From assembly GCA_007126835.1 (NCBI GenBank), contig SLAO01000044.1, positions 1 through 13,048 on the forward strand: a DNA stretch of 13,048 nt, read 5' to 3'. A program made the translations under genes and the position numbers. The notes under the pieces were generated by a model. The model was not told the origin of the DNA. It made no database searches and was given only the letters and a program-made list of their open reading frames with translations. Positions 1 to 7,393 of this stretch are shown here, one piece after another (within the stretch, counting starts at the first letter, position 1; each line of letters starts with the position of its first letter). The DNA is from Nitriliruptorales bacterium (GTDB taxonomy: Bacteria > Actinomycetota > Nitriliruptoria > Euzebyales > Egibacteraceae).

Positions 1-15
1 ACTGTTTCAACTCGG

Positions 16-1119
16 TTACGGTTCGTCCGGCTGGTCCCACCCCTCGTCCTCGGTGCTGGGAAACTCCGAGCCAGCCTTGGGAGGGTCCTGGTGCCGACCC
101 GAAGCGGCGGCGCGCGCGGTGTCGGCCTCTTCGAGGTAGCCACCGCGCCGGTCGTCCCTGCGCGTGTACACCACGCGGTGGGGGAAGGGGATTTCGATGC
201 CCTCGGTGTCGAATGCGGCCTTGAGCCGCTTGCGGATCTCTCGTTCCACCTTCCACTGCTGCCCGGGGCGAGTCTTGACGACGAGGCGGATGGTCACCTC
301 GCTGTCGGCGAGCGCTTGCACCCCCCAAACCTCGGGGCGTTCGATCACGAGCTCCGACCATCCCGACTCGTAGGACATGTCGACGGCGACCCGCTCGATC
401 AACTCGATGGCGGTTGGTACATCGGTGTCGTAGGCCACCCCCACATCGATGAGCGCGCGGGCCCACTGCTGGGACTGGTTGCCGATCCGGGAGATCGACC
501 CATTGGGGATGTGCCACACGGTGCCGTTGATGTCGCGCAGACGGGTGGTGCGCAGCGTGATCCCCTCGATCACGCCGATCGCCTCACCGGCATCGACGAT
601 GTCACCGAGGCCGTACTGGTCCTCGATCAGCATGAAGATACCCGACAGGAAATCTTGCACGAGCTTCTGTGCGCCGAACCCGAGGGCCACACCGACGATG
701 CCTGCACCCGCGATCAGTGGCCCCAGGCTGACGTCGAACTCCCCGAGGATCATCACCGACGCCACTGCCCAGATCGTGAACGCGCCCACGCTGCGGAGGA
801 CCCCCGCGATCGTCTCGGCGCGCATCGTGGCCCGGCCGATGTCGAGCGGGGTCGTGTCGGCCAGCGGCGCCCGCGCCCGCAGCGACCCCAGGGCTGCCAC
901 CCCATCCCCGGCCTGCAGCCGGCGGACGAACCGCTTGACCAAGCGTCGTAGCAGGCGCGTGAGGAAGTAGGCGATGATCACGATCATGGCGATGCGCAAC
1001 AGGCGAGGCACCAGGGCACCCCCGATGAACGCCAGCGCTTCGCTATCGGTCAGGTCGAAGATGTAGCGCTCGATTGCGCCCGGTCCTTCGTCCTGCGCCA
1101 GCAAGGTCAACGGCCGCAT
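16..1119 (-). CDS. MscS-family mechanosensitive ion channel
   Basis: A 367-residue membrane protein of the small-conductance mechanosensitive channel family, which opens under membrane tension to release solutes after hypo-osmotic shock. A first hydrophobic helix spans about residues 35-58 and is followed by an Arg-rich cytoplasmic stretch. A second helix lies at about 108-126. The pore-lining third helix (about 133-165) is Gly/Ala-rich, with IVGVALGFGAQKLVQDFLSG, the family hallmark. The MscS beta domain follows (GDIVDAG, GVIEGITLRTTRLRD, HIPNGSI at about 172-210), then an alpha/beta domain ending near IPFPHRVVY. The last 45 or so residues are a hydrophilic acidic tail of unknown role. The ATG is preceded by AAAAGGA about 9 nt upstream. 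It lies 87 nt downstream of lipA on the same strand but has its own candidate -10 box, so it may be transcribed separately. Family assignment is firm; the physiological solute and gating threshold cannot be read. Confidence 0.93.
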   Translation of the reverse strand: MRPLTLLAQDEGPGAIERYIFDLTDSEALAFIGGALVPRLLRIAMIVIIAYFLTRLLRRLVKRFVRRLQAGDGVAALGSLRARAPLADTTPLDIGRATMRAETIAGVLRSVGAFTIWAVASVMILGEFDVSLGPLIAGAGIVGVALGFGAQKLVQDFLSGIFMLIEDQYGLGDIVDAGEAIGVIEGITLRTTRLRDINGTVWHIPNGSISRIGNQSQQWARALIDVGVAYDTDVPTAIELIERVAVDMSYESGWSELVIERPEVWGVQALADSEVTIRLVVKTRPGQQWKVEREIRKRLKAAFDTEGIEIPFPHRVVYTRRDDRRGGYLEEADTARAAASGRHQDPPKAGSEFPSTEDEGWDQPDEP

Positions 1120-1156
1120 CGCACAGGTCCTTTTCGAAACGGATTGAAGCTTGGTG

Positions 1157-1162
1157 AGCCTA
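1157..1162 (-). promoter_or_regulatory. Candidate -10 box for the MscS gene
   Basis: On the minus strand the sequence reads CGGTAGGCTCACC, giving TAGGCT, a TAnnnT actinobacterial -10. It lies 37 nt before the ATG and has no convincing -35. A very similar CGGTAGGAT occurs upstream of lpd. Inference from motif and position only. Confidence 0.35.
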
Positions 1163-1185
1163 CCGACGCCATCGGGCGGCGGGCA

Positions 1186-1198
1186 CGGGAGCGTCCCG
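1186..1198 (-). terminator. Small hairpin just after lipA
   Basis: CGGGA GCG TCCCG forms a 5-bp stem with a 3-nt loop, starting 8 nt past the lipA stop codon. There is no T tract. It could attenuate read-through from lipA into the MscS gene, but it is short and may be chance in such GC-rich DNA. Confidence 0.25.
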
Positions 1199-1206
1199 CG
1201 GTTGGG

Positions 1207-2163
1207 TCAGGCCGGCTGGGCAACGGACGGGTCCCCGGGCCGCTGCCACACCCCGGCTGCGATGGCCTGGGAGCCCGCGCGGTAGGAAGAGCGCACCAGC
1301 GGGCCCGACTCGACGTGGGCGAAGCCCATGCCCATGCCCACCCGCGCGTACTCGTCGAACTCGGCGGGCTCGACGTAGCGCTGCAGCGCCAGGTGCTTGT
1401 GCGTGGGAGGCAGGTACTGGTTGACGGTGACGATGTCGCACCCGGCGGCGCGCAGGTCCGCGAGCGCCTCGACGACCTCGTCGAAGGTCTCGCCCATCCC
1501 GAGCATCAGGTTCGACTTCGTCGCCGACCTCGATCGCGCCTTGGCTCGAGCCAGCAGCTCGAGACTGCCGTCGTAGTCGAACCCGGGACGCACGTGGCGG
1601 AACAGCCGCCGGGGCGTCTCGAGGTTGTGGGCCAGCACCTCGGGCCCAGCGTCGAGCACGAGCTGCAGCAGATCGCCATCCCCGCGAAAGTCGTCGATGA
1701 GCAACTCGACGCCGCAGTGGGGCAGCCGCACCTTGATCTGGCGGCACGTCTCCGCGTACAGCCACGCGGCCTTGTCGTCGAGATCGTCTCGAGCGACGCC
1801 GGTCACGACCGCGAAGTGCAGGCCCATGGCCTCGACCGCTTCGGCGACCCGCCGCGGCTCGTCGCGGTCGTACTCGGTGGGCTTGCCCGTGGCGATCTCG
1901 CAGAACCCGCACCGTCGGGTGCAGTCCGACCCGCCGATCAGGAACGTCGCCTCGCGGTCCTCCCAGCACTCGTTGATGTTGGGACAGTCGGCCTCCTCGC
2001 AGACGGTGTGGAGGTCGAGGCCTCGCATCGTGCGCTTGATGTCCCGGTAGTTGGGTCCCGCCAGCGGCGCCTTGCGCTTGAGCCAGCGCGGCTTGCGTTG
2101 GGCGATCTCGGGGGCGGCGACGATCGCGAGGCGGGTGGCGTCGTCGGGAACGATGCTGTTCAC
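1207..2163 (-). CDS. lipA: Lipoyl synthase LipA
   Basis: A radical SAM enzyme of 318 residues that inserts two sulfur atoms at C6 and C8 of octanoyl groups bound to E2 and GcvH proteins, completing lipoyl cofactor synthesis. Both [4Fe-4S] sites are visible: the auxiliary cluster CX4CX5C at Cys55, Cys60 and Cys66 (HTVCEEADCPNINECW) and the radical SAM CX3CX2C at Cys81, Cys85 and Cys88 (CTRRCGFC). The RSSY motif that supplies the serine ligand of the auxiliary cluster is at 291-294. Length and motif order are normal for the family. The start is GTG at 2163, with AGGAG 11 nt upstream and GAGAG closer. It follows lipB after 37 nt on the same strand, so the two are very probably cotranscribed. The lipB-lipA pair next to an E2 gene is a common actinobacterial arrangement. 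Confidence 0.98.
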   Translation of the reverse strand: MNSIVPDDATRLAIVAAPEIAQRKPRWLKRKAPLAGPNYRDIKRTMRGLDLHTVCEEADCPNINECWEDREATFLIGGSDCTRRCGFCEIATGKPTEYDRDEPRRVAEAVEAMGLHFAVVTGVARDDLDDKAAWLYAETCRQIKVRLPHCGVELLIDDFRGDGDLLQLVLDAGPEVLAHNLETPRRLFRHVRPGFDYDGSLELLARAKARSRSATKSNLMLGMGETFDEVVEALADLRAAGCDIVTVNQYLPPTHKHLALQRYVEPAEFDEYARVGMGMGFAHVESGPLVRSSYRAGSQAIAAGVWQRPGDPSVAQPA

Positions 2164-2200
2164 GGCTCTCGGCTCCTGGACGGCTGGGAGGACGGCAAGT

Positions 2201-2872
2201 CTAGTCAGGCGCGACTGCGCCCGTCATCGACAGGCCGACGTCGGCAGGCGACGCCTGCTGCACCGGCAGCTCGAGGGTGTCACCGAGATGATGCAAGAGC
2301 CGGCGGCGCACCTCGTGCATCGGGGCCTCGACACCGAGGGCGGCCAGGGACGTCACCCCGGCGCCGGCGAGGCCGCACGGCACGATCCCCCCGTAATCCC
2401 CGAGGTCGGGGGCGACGTTGAACGCCAGCCCGTGGCTGGTGACGCGGCCGTCGACTCGGATCCCGATCGCCGCGAGCTTGGCGTCGCCCACCCAGACACC
2501 GGTCCGGTCTGGGTCGGGACGAGCGTCGACCCCGAAATCCGCCGCCGTCCGAACACAGGCCGCTTCCAGCGCGGAGACATACGGGCGCACCGCCTTCGCG
2601 TGAGCAAGCCGCAGGATGGGGTACGCCACCAGCTGGCCCGGCCCGTGGTAGGTGACGTCACCGCCCCGGTCGACCGGCACGACGCGGATGTCGGAGGTGC
2701 CCAGCAAATGCGCGGCCAGGTTGGCGTGCCGACCTGCCGTGTACACCCGGTCGTGAACCAGCGTCAAGATGACGTCGTCGATGGCGTCGTCGGCACGCGC
2801 CTCCGCCAGGAGGCGCTGCCAGCGCAGCGCCTCCTCGTAGGTGACGTCCTCGCCGCAGTGAACTGCCAGCAC
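2201..2872 (-). CDS. lipB: Octanoyltransferase LipB
   Basis: A 223-residue lipoyl(octanoyl) transferase that moves the octanoyl chain from acyl carrier protein to the target lysine of lipoyl domains, the step before LipA. The family signature RGGDVTYHGPGQLVAYP is at residues 69-85. The catalytic lysine is Lys132 (GDAKLAAIGIRV), HGLAFNV lies at 147-153, and the catalytic cysteine is Cys166 in VPCGLAG. Length is typical. The GTG start lies only 7 nt after the E2 stop codon and lacks a strong ribosome binding site, which suggests translational coupling to E2. The neighbouring E2 is an obvious substrate; the glycine cleavage H-protein, not in this window, would be another. Confidence 0.97.
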   Translation of the reverse strand: MLAVHCGEDVTYEEALRWQRLLAEARADDAIDDVILTLVHDRVYTAGRHANLAAHLLGTSDIRVVPVDRGGDVTYHGPGQLVAYPILRLAHAKAVRPYVSALEAACVRTAADFGVDARPDPDRTGVWVGDAKLAAIGIRVDGRVTSHGLAFNVAPDLGDYGGIVPCGLAGAGVTSLAALGVEAPMHEVRRRLLHHLGDTLELPVQQASPADVGLSMTGAVAPD

Positions 2873-2879
2873 GGTGGGT

Positions 2880-4307
2880 CTAGTACCCGATCTCGCCGGC
2901 CCAGTCGTGCGTCTCGACGACCTCCTTGACGTCGGTGACGAAGCGGGCGGCGTCCGCGCCGTCGAGCAGCTGGTGGTCGTAGGTCAAGCACAGGTACACC
3001 ATGTCGCGGATGGCGATCGCGGGACCGGTGCCGTCGTCGATGACCACCGGGCGCTTCTGGATGGCACCTGTGGCGAGGATCGCGACCTCGGGGTAGTTCA
3101 GGATCGGCGTGTCGAGCAGGACGCCTCGGCTGCCGGTGTTGGTCACGGTGAAGGTGCCGCCCTCGATGTCGCTCATCTCGAGCTTGCCCTTGCCGCGTGC
3201 CTTGTCGGCGGCCTCCGCGATGGCGCGGGACAACGCCGCGAGCGTGAGGTCGTCGGCGGCCTTGATGTTGGGGACCAGCAACCCCTTCTCGGTGTCGACG
3301 GCCACGCCGAGGTTGACGTAGTCGTGGTAGCGGACCTTGCCGGCCTGCCAGTCGGCCTGAGCGTTGACCGTCGGGTGGCGCTTGACCGCCAGGATCGCTG
3401 CGCGCGCCAGGAACGCGAAGGGCGACAACGACGCGCCCTCGCGGGCCTTGAACGTGTCCCGGTGCTGCGCCCGCAGCTGCATGATCGACGTGACGTCGGC
3501 TTCCTGGACGGTGGTCAGCTGCGCCGAGGACTGCATCGACTCCATCATCCGCTGGGCGATGCGCTGGCGGATGCGGGACAGGTCCTCGACGTGCTCGCGC
3601 TCGCCGGCCTTGACGTCGGGTCGAGACGGTTGCTGCGGGCTGGCCGCCTCCGACGGTGCTGCCGCCGGCGCCGCGGCGGAGGACGGGCCGGCCGCCGGCT
3701 CGGGTTCGCCTGCGGAATCGATCGCTGCCTCGACGTCCTCGCGGGTGACGCGGCCGCCTTGCCCGCTGCCCGAGATCGCCGACAGGTCGATGCCGTGCTC
3801 GCGAGCGAGCCGCCGCACGATCGGCGACACGGGCACTCGGTCGGTGACGGCCTGGTCGGTGTCCTCGGCTGCCGGCTTGCCCTCTGCGGGCTGCTGCTCG
3901 GTCGTATCCGCCGCGGGCTGCGCCTGCGTCGACTCGGCCTGCTCCCCGGCCTCGGGCTCGGCGGGTTCAGCCGGTTCGGCCTCGGTCTCGGCGGCTTCGG
4001 CCTCCGCCGGCTCGGTCTCCTGGGTCTCGCTCGCTTTCGAGGGCTGGTCGTCGGCGCCCGCGGCCTCCTCGCCCTCGCCGATGACCGCGACGACCGTGCC
4101 CACATCGACGGTCTCGTCGACCGACACCTTGATCTCGGTGATGACCCCCGCTGCGGGAGCCGGCACTTCCGTGTCGATCTTGTCCGAGCTCAGCTCGAAC
4201 AGGGGTTGGTCGGCTTCGACGGTGTCGCCGACGTCCACGAGCCACTCGGTGATCGTACCCTCGGTCACCGACTCGCCGAGCTGGGGAAGCGTCACTTCGG
4301 TTGCCAC
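2880..4307 (-). CDS. sucB: Dihydrolipoamide acyltransferase (E2) of a 2-oxoacid dehydrogenase complex
   Basis: A 475-residue E2 core enzyme that carries the acyl group on a lipoyl arm and transfers it to CoA. One N-terminal lipoyl domain covers about residues 1-78, with the lipoylated Lys43 in SDKIDTEV. A long Glu/Ala/Pro linker spans about 79-157. The peripheral subunit-binding domain is at about 158-196 (VSPIVRRLAREHGIDLSAI). A second Ala/Pro linker leads into the catalytic domain (about 235-475), which ends in the active-site motif TYDHQLLDGADAARF with His445 and Asp449. I chose GTG at 4307 because AGGAG sits 7 nt upstream and the family starts right at VTLPQLGESV. The same frame stays open to a GTG at 4520 (see the separate note). 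lpd lies upstream and lipB downstream, both on the same strand. Succinyl versus acetyl (or branched-chain) specificity cannot be fixed from sequence; the sucB symbol follows usual actinobacterial naming, and dlaT is the alternative. Confidence 0.92.
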   Translation of the reverse strand: MATEVTLPQLGESVTEGTITEWLVDVGDTVEADQPLFELSSDKIDTEVPAPAAGVITEIKVSVDETVDVGTVVAVIGEGEEAAGADDQPSKASETQETEPAEAEAAETEAEPAEPAEPEAGEQAESTQAQPAADTTEQQPAEGKPAAEDTDQAVTDRVPVSPIVRRLAREHGIDLSAISGSGQGGRVTREDVEAAIDSAGEPEPAAGPSSAAAPAAAPSEAASPQQPSRPDVKAGEREHVEDLSRIRQRIAQRMMESMQSSAQLTTVQEADVTSIMQLRAQHRDTFKAREGASLSPFAFLARAAILAVKRHPTVNAQADWQAGKVRYHDYVNLGVAVDTEKGLLVPNIKAADDLTLAALSRAIAEAADKARGKGKLEMSDIEGGTFTVTNTGSRGVLLDTPILNYPEVAILATGAIQKRPVVIDDGTGPAIAIRDMVYLCLTYDHQLLDGADAARFVTDVKEVVETHDWAGEIGY

Positions 4308-4615
4308 GGGGGTGCTCCTCTCAGGAGGGTCTGCGTTCGCGGACGCGTGGCCATGCGTCTGCTCCGGCGTCGCTGCGGGGGTGTCCTGGTCGTCTGCCGC
4401 TGATCCGCGGCGGCGTTTGCGCTGTCCGGCGTCGGCCGCAGGACCACCCCGGCGACGCCGTCGTCGGGAGTCCCCAACTTCTGCTGGGGCGTTTCTCCGC
4501 TGGCGCCTGCGGTCAGCCACCCTGTGCGATCTCCTTGCCGTCTGATTGCGTACCCGTGCGGTGGCGGTGCAACCCCTGGCGGCGCCTACCCCTCACAGGC
4601 GGGTCGGGGGTGCAC
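4308..4615 (-). other. 308-nt gap between lpd and the E2 gene, with an open in-frame extension
   Basis: No independent gene is convincing here. The part from 4308 to 4520 is open in the E2 frame for 71 codons and begins with a GTG at 4520 preceded by AAGGAG (4531-4536, 10-nt spacer). It would add a very Arg-rich N-terminus (MADRRRQRRN, then RRRRRR and RKRRR runs) and a Pro/Ala/Thr segment to E2. Third codon positions in this stretch are about 70% G or C by my count, which looks lower than in the E2 body, so it is more likely a leader or internal promoter region than coding. No clear terminator or -10/-35 pair was recognised. Confidence 0.45.
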
Positions 4616-6022
4616 CTATCCGTGGAGGGCGCGCCCGGCGATGCCGAGGTGGGCCTCGCCCACCGCTTCTGACAGGGTGGGGTGCGGGTGGATGAACTGC
4701 CCGACCTCGGTGGGCAGCGCCTCCCAGTTGTAGATCAGCTGCCCCTCAGCGATCAGGTCGGTGGCCTTGGGTCCCACGATGTGGATGCCGAGGACCCGGC
4801 CTCCGCCGGCTTCAGCGAGTACCTTCACATGCCCGGTCTCCTTCATCATCATGGCGCGGCCGTTGTGGCTGAAGGGGTACTTGTGGGAGTCGTAGTCGAC
4901 CCCGGCCTCGGACAGCTCCTGCTCGTTGTAGCCCACGCTGCCGACCTCGGGGTGGCTGTACGTCACCCGCGGCACGCCGTGGTAGTCGATCGGCGTGACC
5001 GCCTGCCCGGCGACGTGCTCGGCGACGAGGAAGCCCTCCTGGAAGGACGAGTGGGCCAGTCCGAGGGTGTGGGGCGGCAAGATGTCGCCGACGGCGTAGA
5101 CGCCCTCGGGCCCGGCGCGGCAGTACTCGTCGGTCTGCACGTACCCACGATCGAGGGTGACCCCGGCGTCCTCGAACCCCATCTCCTCGGTCACCGGGCG
5201 CCGGCCGATGGCGACCATGAGCAGGTCGCCCTCGAGGTGCTCCTCGCCCTTGCTGCCCTCGACGGTGATCCGCACGCCGCCGTCGCCCTTTTCGACCCCC
5301 GTTACCTTCGTGCCCACATGGGTGGTGATGCCCCGGCGCTTGAACTGCTTGGCGAGCTCCTTCTGCGTGTCGACGTCTTCGTTGGGCACGACCCCGTCGA
5401 GGGCCTCGACGACGGTCACCTCGTTGGAGCCGAACGCGTTCCACACAGTGGAGAACTCCACCCCGATCGCTCCGGCCCCGATGACGATCGGCCGCTCGGG
5501 CACCCGTTCGAGGTAGAGGGCGTGGTCGGAGTCGATGATGACCTCGCCGTCGGTCTGCGCGCCTTCGACGGGCAGTCCGCGCGGCACCGAGCCCGTGGCG
5601 AGCACGAGCGCCCGGCTGGCCTCGATCGTGCGCTCACCATCGGCGGTGTTCACGACCACGCGCCGCCCGGACTCGACGCGGCCGGTGCCTTCGATGGTGT
5701 CCACGCCCCTGGCCTTGAGCGTCGCCTGTAGCCCCTTGTGGTTGGCGTCGACGATCGACTTCTTGTACTCGAGCACGGCCGCCATCTCGACCGCTTCGAA
5801 CGTGGCCTTCACCCCGAAGTCCCCGGCGTGCTGGGTGTGCTCGGCCACCTCGGCAGCCTGCAGGAACGCCTTGGTGGGGATGCACCCCCAGTGCAGGCAG
5901 GTCCCGCCGACTTTGGCTTGCTCGACCAGCGCGACCTCCATGCCGAGCTGTGCGGCCCGCAGCGCGGTCGAGTAGCCACCCGTCCCGCCGCCGAGAACGA
6001 TCATGTCGTAGCTGTCGGACAT
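4616..6022 (-). CDS. lpdA: Dihydrolipoamide dehydrogenase (E3 / L-protein)
   Basis: A 468-residue FAD-dependent disulfide oxidoreductase that reoxidises dihydrolipoyl groups with NAD+, serving 2-oxoacid dehydrogenases and the glycine cleavage system. The N-terminal FAD-binding motif is GGGTGG (11-16). The redox-active disulfide is Cys42 and Cys47 in GGTCLHWGCIPTK. An NAD-binding GAGAIGVEF follows mid-protein, and a second FAD contact is VYAVGDI. The C-terminal dimerisation domain carries the catalytic dyad His447 and Glu452 in HPHPTLSE. Length is normal. The ATG has AGGAG 5 nt upstream. It is the first gene of the minus-strand lipoate group and is transcribed divergently from gcvT across a 139-nt region with a candidate -10 box. 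Placement between E2 and gcvT fits an E3 shared by both pathways. Confidence 0.97.
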   Translation of the reverse strand: MSDSYDMIVLGGGTGGYSTALRAAQLGMEVALVEQAKVGGTCLHWGCIPTKAFLQAAEVAEHTQHAGDFGVKATFEAVEMAAVLEYKKSIVDANHKGLQATLKARGVDTIEGTGRVESGRRVVVNTADGERTIEASRALVLATGSVPRGLPVEGAQTDGEVIIDSDHALYLERVPERPIVIGAGAIGVEFSTVWNAFGSNEVTVVEALDGVVPNEDVDTQKELAKQFKRRGITTHVGTKVTGVEKGDGGVRITVEGSKGEEHLEGDLLMVAIGRRPVTEEMGFEDAGVTLDRGYVQTDEYCRAGPEGVYAVGDILPPHTLGLAHSSFQEGFLVAEHVAGQAVTPIDYHGVPRVTYSHPEVGSVGYNEQELSEAGVDYDSHKYPFSHNGRAMMMKETGHVKVLAEAGGGRVLGIHIVGPKATDLIAEGQLIYNWEALPTEVGQFIHPHPTLSEAVGEAHLGIAGRALHG

Positions 6023-6073
6023 CGCTGCTCCTCATGGTCTTTGCCGCGTCGTGGGCGCCGATGCAGCGTGTGC

Positions 6074-6079
6074 ATCCTA
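6074..6079 (-). promoter_or_regulatory. Candidate -10 box for lpdA, inside an inverted repeat
   Basis: The minus strand reads GATCGGTAGGATGCAC, giving TAGGAT as a TAnnnT -10 about 52 nt before the lpdA ATG. The -35 is weak (GTGTGA at a 17-nt spacing). The box sits within the inverted repeat GTGTG-c-ATC / GAT-CACAC at 6068-6089, which could be an operator. Motif-based inference. Confidence 0.4.
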
Positions 6080-6125
6080 CCGATCACACCGATCCTCACA
6101 CTCGGAGGCCGGCGCTGTTGCCGTG

Positions 6126-6131
6126 TAGCCT
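6126..6131 (+). promoter_or_regulatory. Candidate -10 box for gcvT
   Basis: TAGCCT lies about 30 nt upstream of the gcvT ATG and matches TAnnnT; no good -35 is visible. It implies a short leader of roughly 24 nt, leaving no room for a glycine riboswitch. Inference from motif and spacing. Confidence 0.3.
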
Positions 6132-6161
6132 GCCTGGCCATCCGACGACGAGGGGACTTCG

Positions 6162-7229
6162 ATGAACGAGCTCCGGCATTCGCCGCTCGACAGCCGCCAC
6201 CGTGCTCTCGGAGCGAACATGACCGAGTTCGCCGGGTGGGACATGCCGTTGGACTACGGCTCGGTCGTGGCTGAGCACCGCAGCGTGCGGGAGTCGTGTG
6301 GCGTGTTCGACCTGTCCCACCTGGGCCAGGTGGAGATCGTCGGGCCCCAAGCGGCGGGCACCGTGCAGCGCGCGTTGACCAACGACGCCGAGGCGCTGCC
6401 GGTCGGCCGAGCTCAGTACACGCTGTGCCTCCAGCCAGACGCCGGGATCGTCGACGACCTCATCGTCTACCGCCGCGCCGACGACGACTACCTGGCGGTG
6501 CCCAACGCGGCCAACACCGATGCGGTCCTCGACGTGTTGACCGCGGCCTCCCAGGGTCACGCACAGCTCCGATCGCGCGCCTGGACGTGCCTGGCAGTGC
6601 AAGGCCCCCGGTCGGTCCAGGTGCTGGCCGCGGCGGGCGTGGACGTGCAGGGCCTGTCCTTCCTGGATCATGTCGAGCTCGGTGACGGCGGTGGGACCCT
6701 TGCCCGCACCGGCTACACGGGTGAGCGAGGCTACGAGCTGTTCGTGCCGCCAGACCAGGCCGAGGGCTACTGGGACGCCCTGCTCGACGCCGGCGCCGGG
6801 CCGGTCGGCCTCGGAGCGCGTGACACGCTGCGCCTCGAGGTTGGCTACCCGCTGCACGGCAACGACATCACGCGAGCGACCACGCCCGTCGAGGCCCGGC
6901 TGGGTTGGGCCGTCGCTGCCGGGACGGGGTTCGTCGGCGAGGAGGCGTACCTCCGCGCCAAGAAGGCCGGCCGGCCCCGGCGCCTGCGGGGTCTGCGCGC
7001 CCTCGATCGCGGCATCCCACGGGCAGGCTGCGACGTCCGTCACGATGGCCGCGTGGTAGGGGAGATGACCAGCGGTACCTTCTCGCCGATGCTGCGCATA
7101 GGCATCGGGCTCGGGTACGTCGACGTCGGCCTGGAGCTGGGCGACCGGGTCGTGATCGACGTCCGAGGCAAGGAGATCTCCGCTGAGATCATCCGTCCCC
7201 CGTTCGTGGAGGCCGACCCCAAGGCCTGA
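6162..7229 (+). CDS. gcvT: Aminomethyltransferase, glycine cleavage T-protein
   Basis: A 355-residue T-protein that takes the aminomethyl group from lipoyl-H-protein, releases ammonia and gives 5,10-methylenetetrahydrofolate. Family landmarks run in order: MTEFAGWDMPLDY (20-32), the folate-site acidic pair in GIVDDLIVY (Asp98-Asp99), TGYTGERGYELF (183-194), GLGARDTLRLE (216-226), and MTSGTFSPMLRIGIGLGYV near 302-320. These fit true GcvT rather than the YgfZ or sarcosine oxidase branches. Length is typical. The ATG has AGGGG 6 nt upstream. lpdA, the L-protein, is divergently transcribed next door, and an AGCS transporter follows after 164 nt. gcvH and gcvP are absent from the window, so the system must be completed elsewhere in the genome. 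Confidence 0.95.
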   Translation: MNELRHSPLDSRHRALGANMTEFAGWDMPLDYGSVVAEHRSVRESCGVFDLSHLGQVEIVGPQAAGTVQRALTNDAEALPVGRAQYTLCLQPDAGIVDDLIVYRRADDDYLAVPNAANTDAVLDVLTAASQGHAQLRSRAWTCLAVQGPRSVQVLAAAGVDVQGLSFLDHVELGDGGGTLARTGYTGERGYELFVPPDQAEGYWDALLDAGAGPVGLGARDTLRLEVGYPLHGNDITRATTPVEARLGWAVAAGTGFVGEEAYLRAKKAGRPRRLRGLRALDRGIPRAGCDVRHDGRVVGEMTSGTFSPMLRIGIGLGYVDVGLELGDRVVIDVRGKEISAEIIRPPFVEADPKA

Positions 7230-7301
7230 CGGCGTTCTGCCTTTGCTGACGCGTTCCTGTCGTTTCTTCCCGTTTGTCTTCCCCGTTGAGTCAGCCGGCA
7301 C

Positions 7302-7307
7302 TACTCT
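7302..7307 (+). promoter_or_regulatory. Possible -10 box for the AGCS symporter
   Basis: TACTCT matches TAnnnT and lies 87 nt before the GTG start, but no -35 box is recognisable. Downstream of it are GC-rich self-complementary stretches (CGCCC...GGGCG at about 7309-7325, and the palindrome CCGCGGCCGCGG at 7330-7341). Weak evidence. Confidence 0.22.
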
Positions 7308-7393
7308 TCGCCCACTCGGGGGGCGGGGTCCGCGGCCGCGGGTGGACATCCGTTCCCGTGCTTTGAGCGGTCGAGCCCGATGGGGAGGTTTGC

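Noticed and set aside
2874..4403. Long plus-strand open frame opposite the E2 gene
   Set aside because: It mirrors the E2 codons in a GC-rich strand, gives an Arg/Leu/Gly-rich product with no family signal, and the minus strand has clear catalytic motifs.
4682..5731. Plus-strand open frame opposite lpdA
   Set aside because: It is an antisense shadow of a fully convincing lipoamide dehydrogenase gene.
6023..6161. Glycine riboswitch before gcvT
   Set aside because: The leader after the candidate -10 is only about 24 nt, and no glycine aptamer core could be recognised.
7245..7295. GCTGAC...GTCAGC inverted repeat after gcvT as a terminator
   Set aside because: Only 6-bp arms separated by 39 nt, with no inner stem; most likely chance.
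7230..7393. Glycine riboswitch before the AGCS symporter
   Set aside because: The 164-nt region has GC-rich hairpins and a pyrimidine-rich stretch, but no recognisable aptamer core or tandem arrangement.
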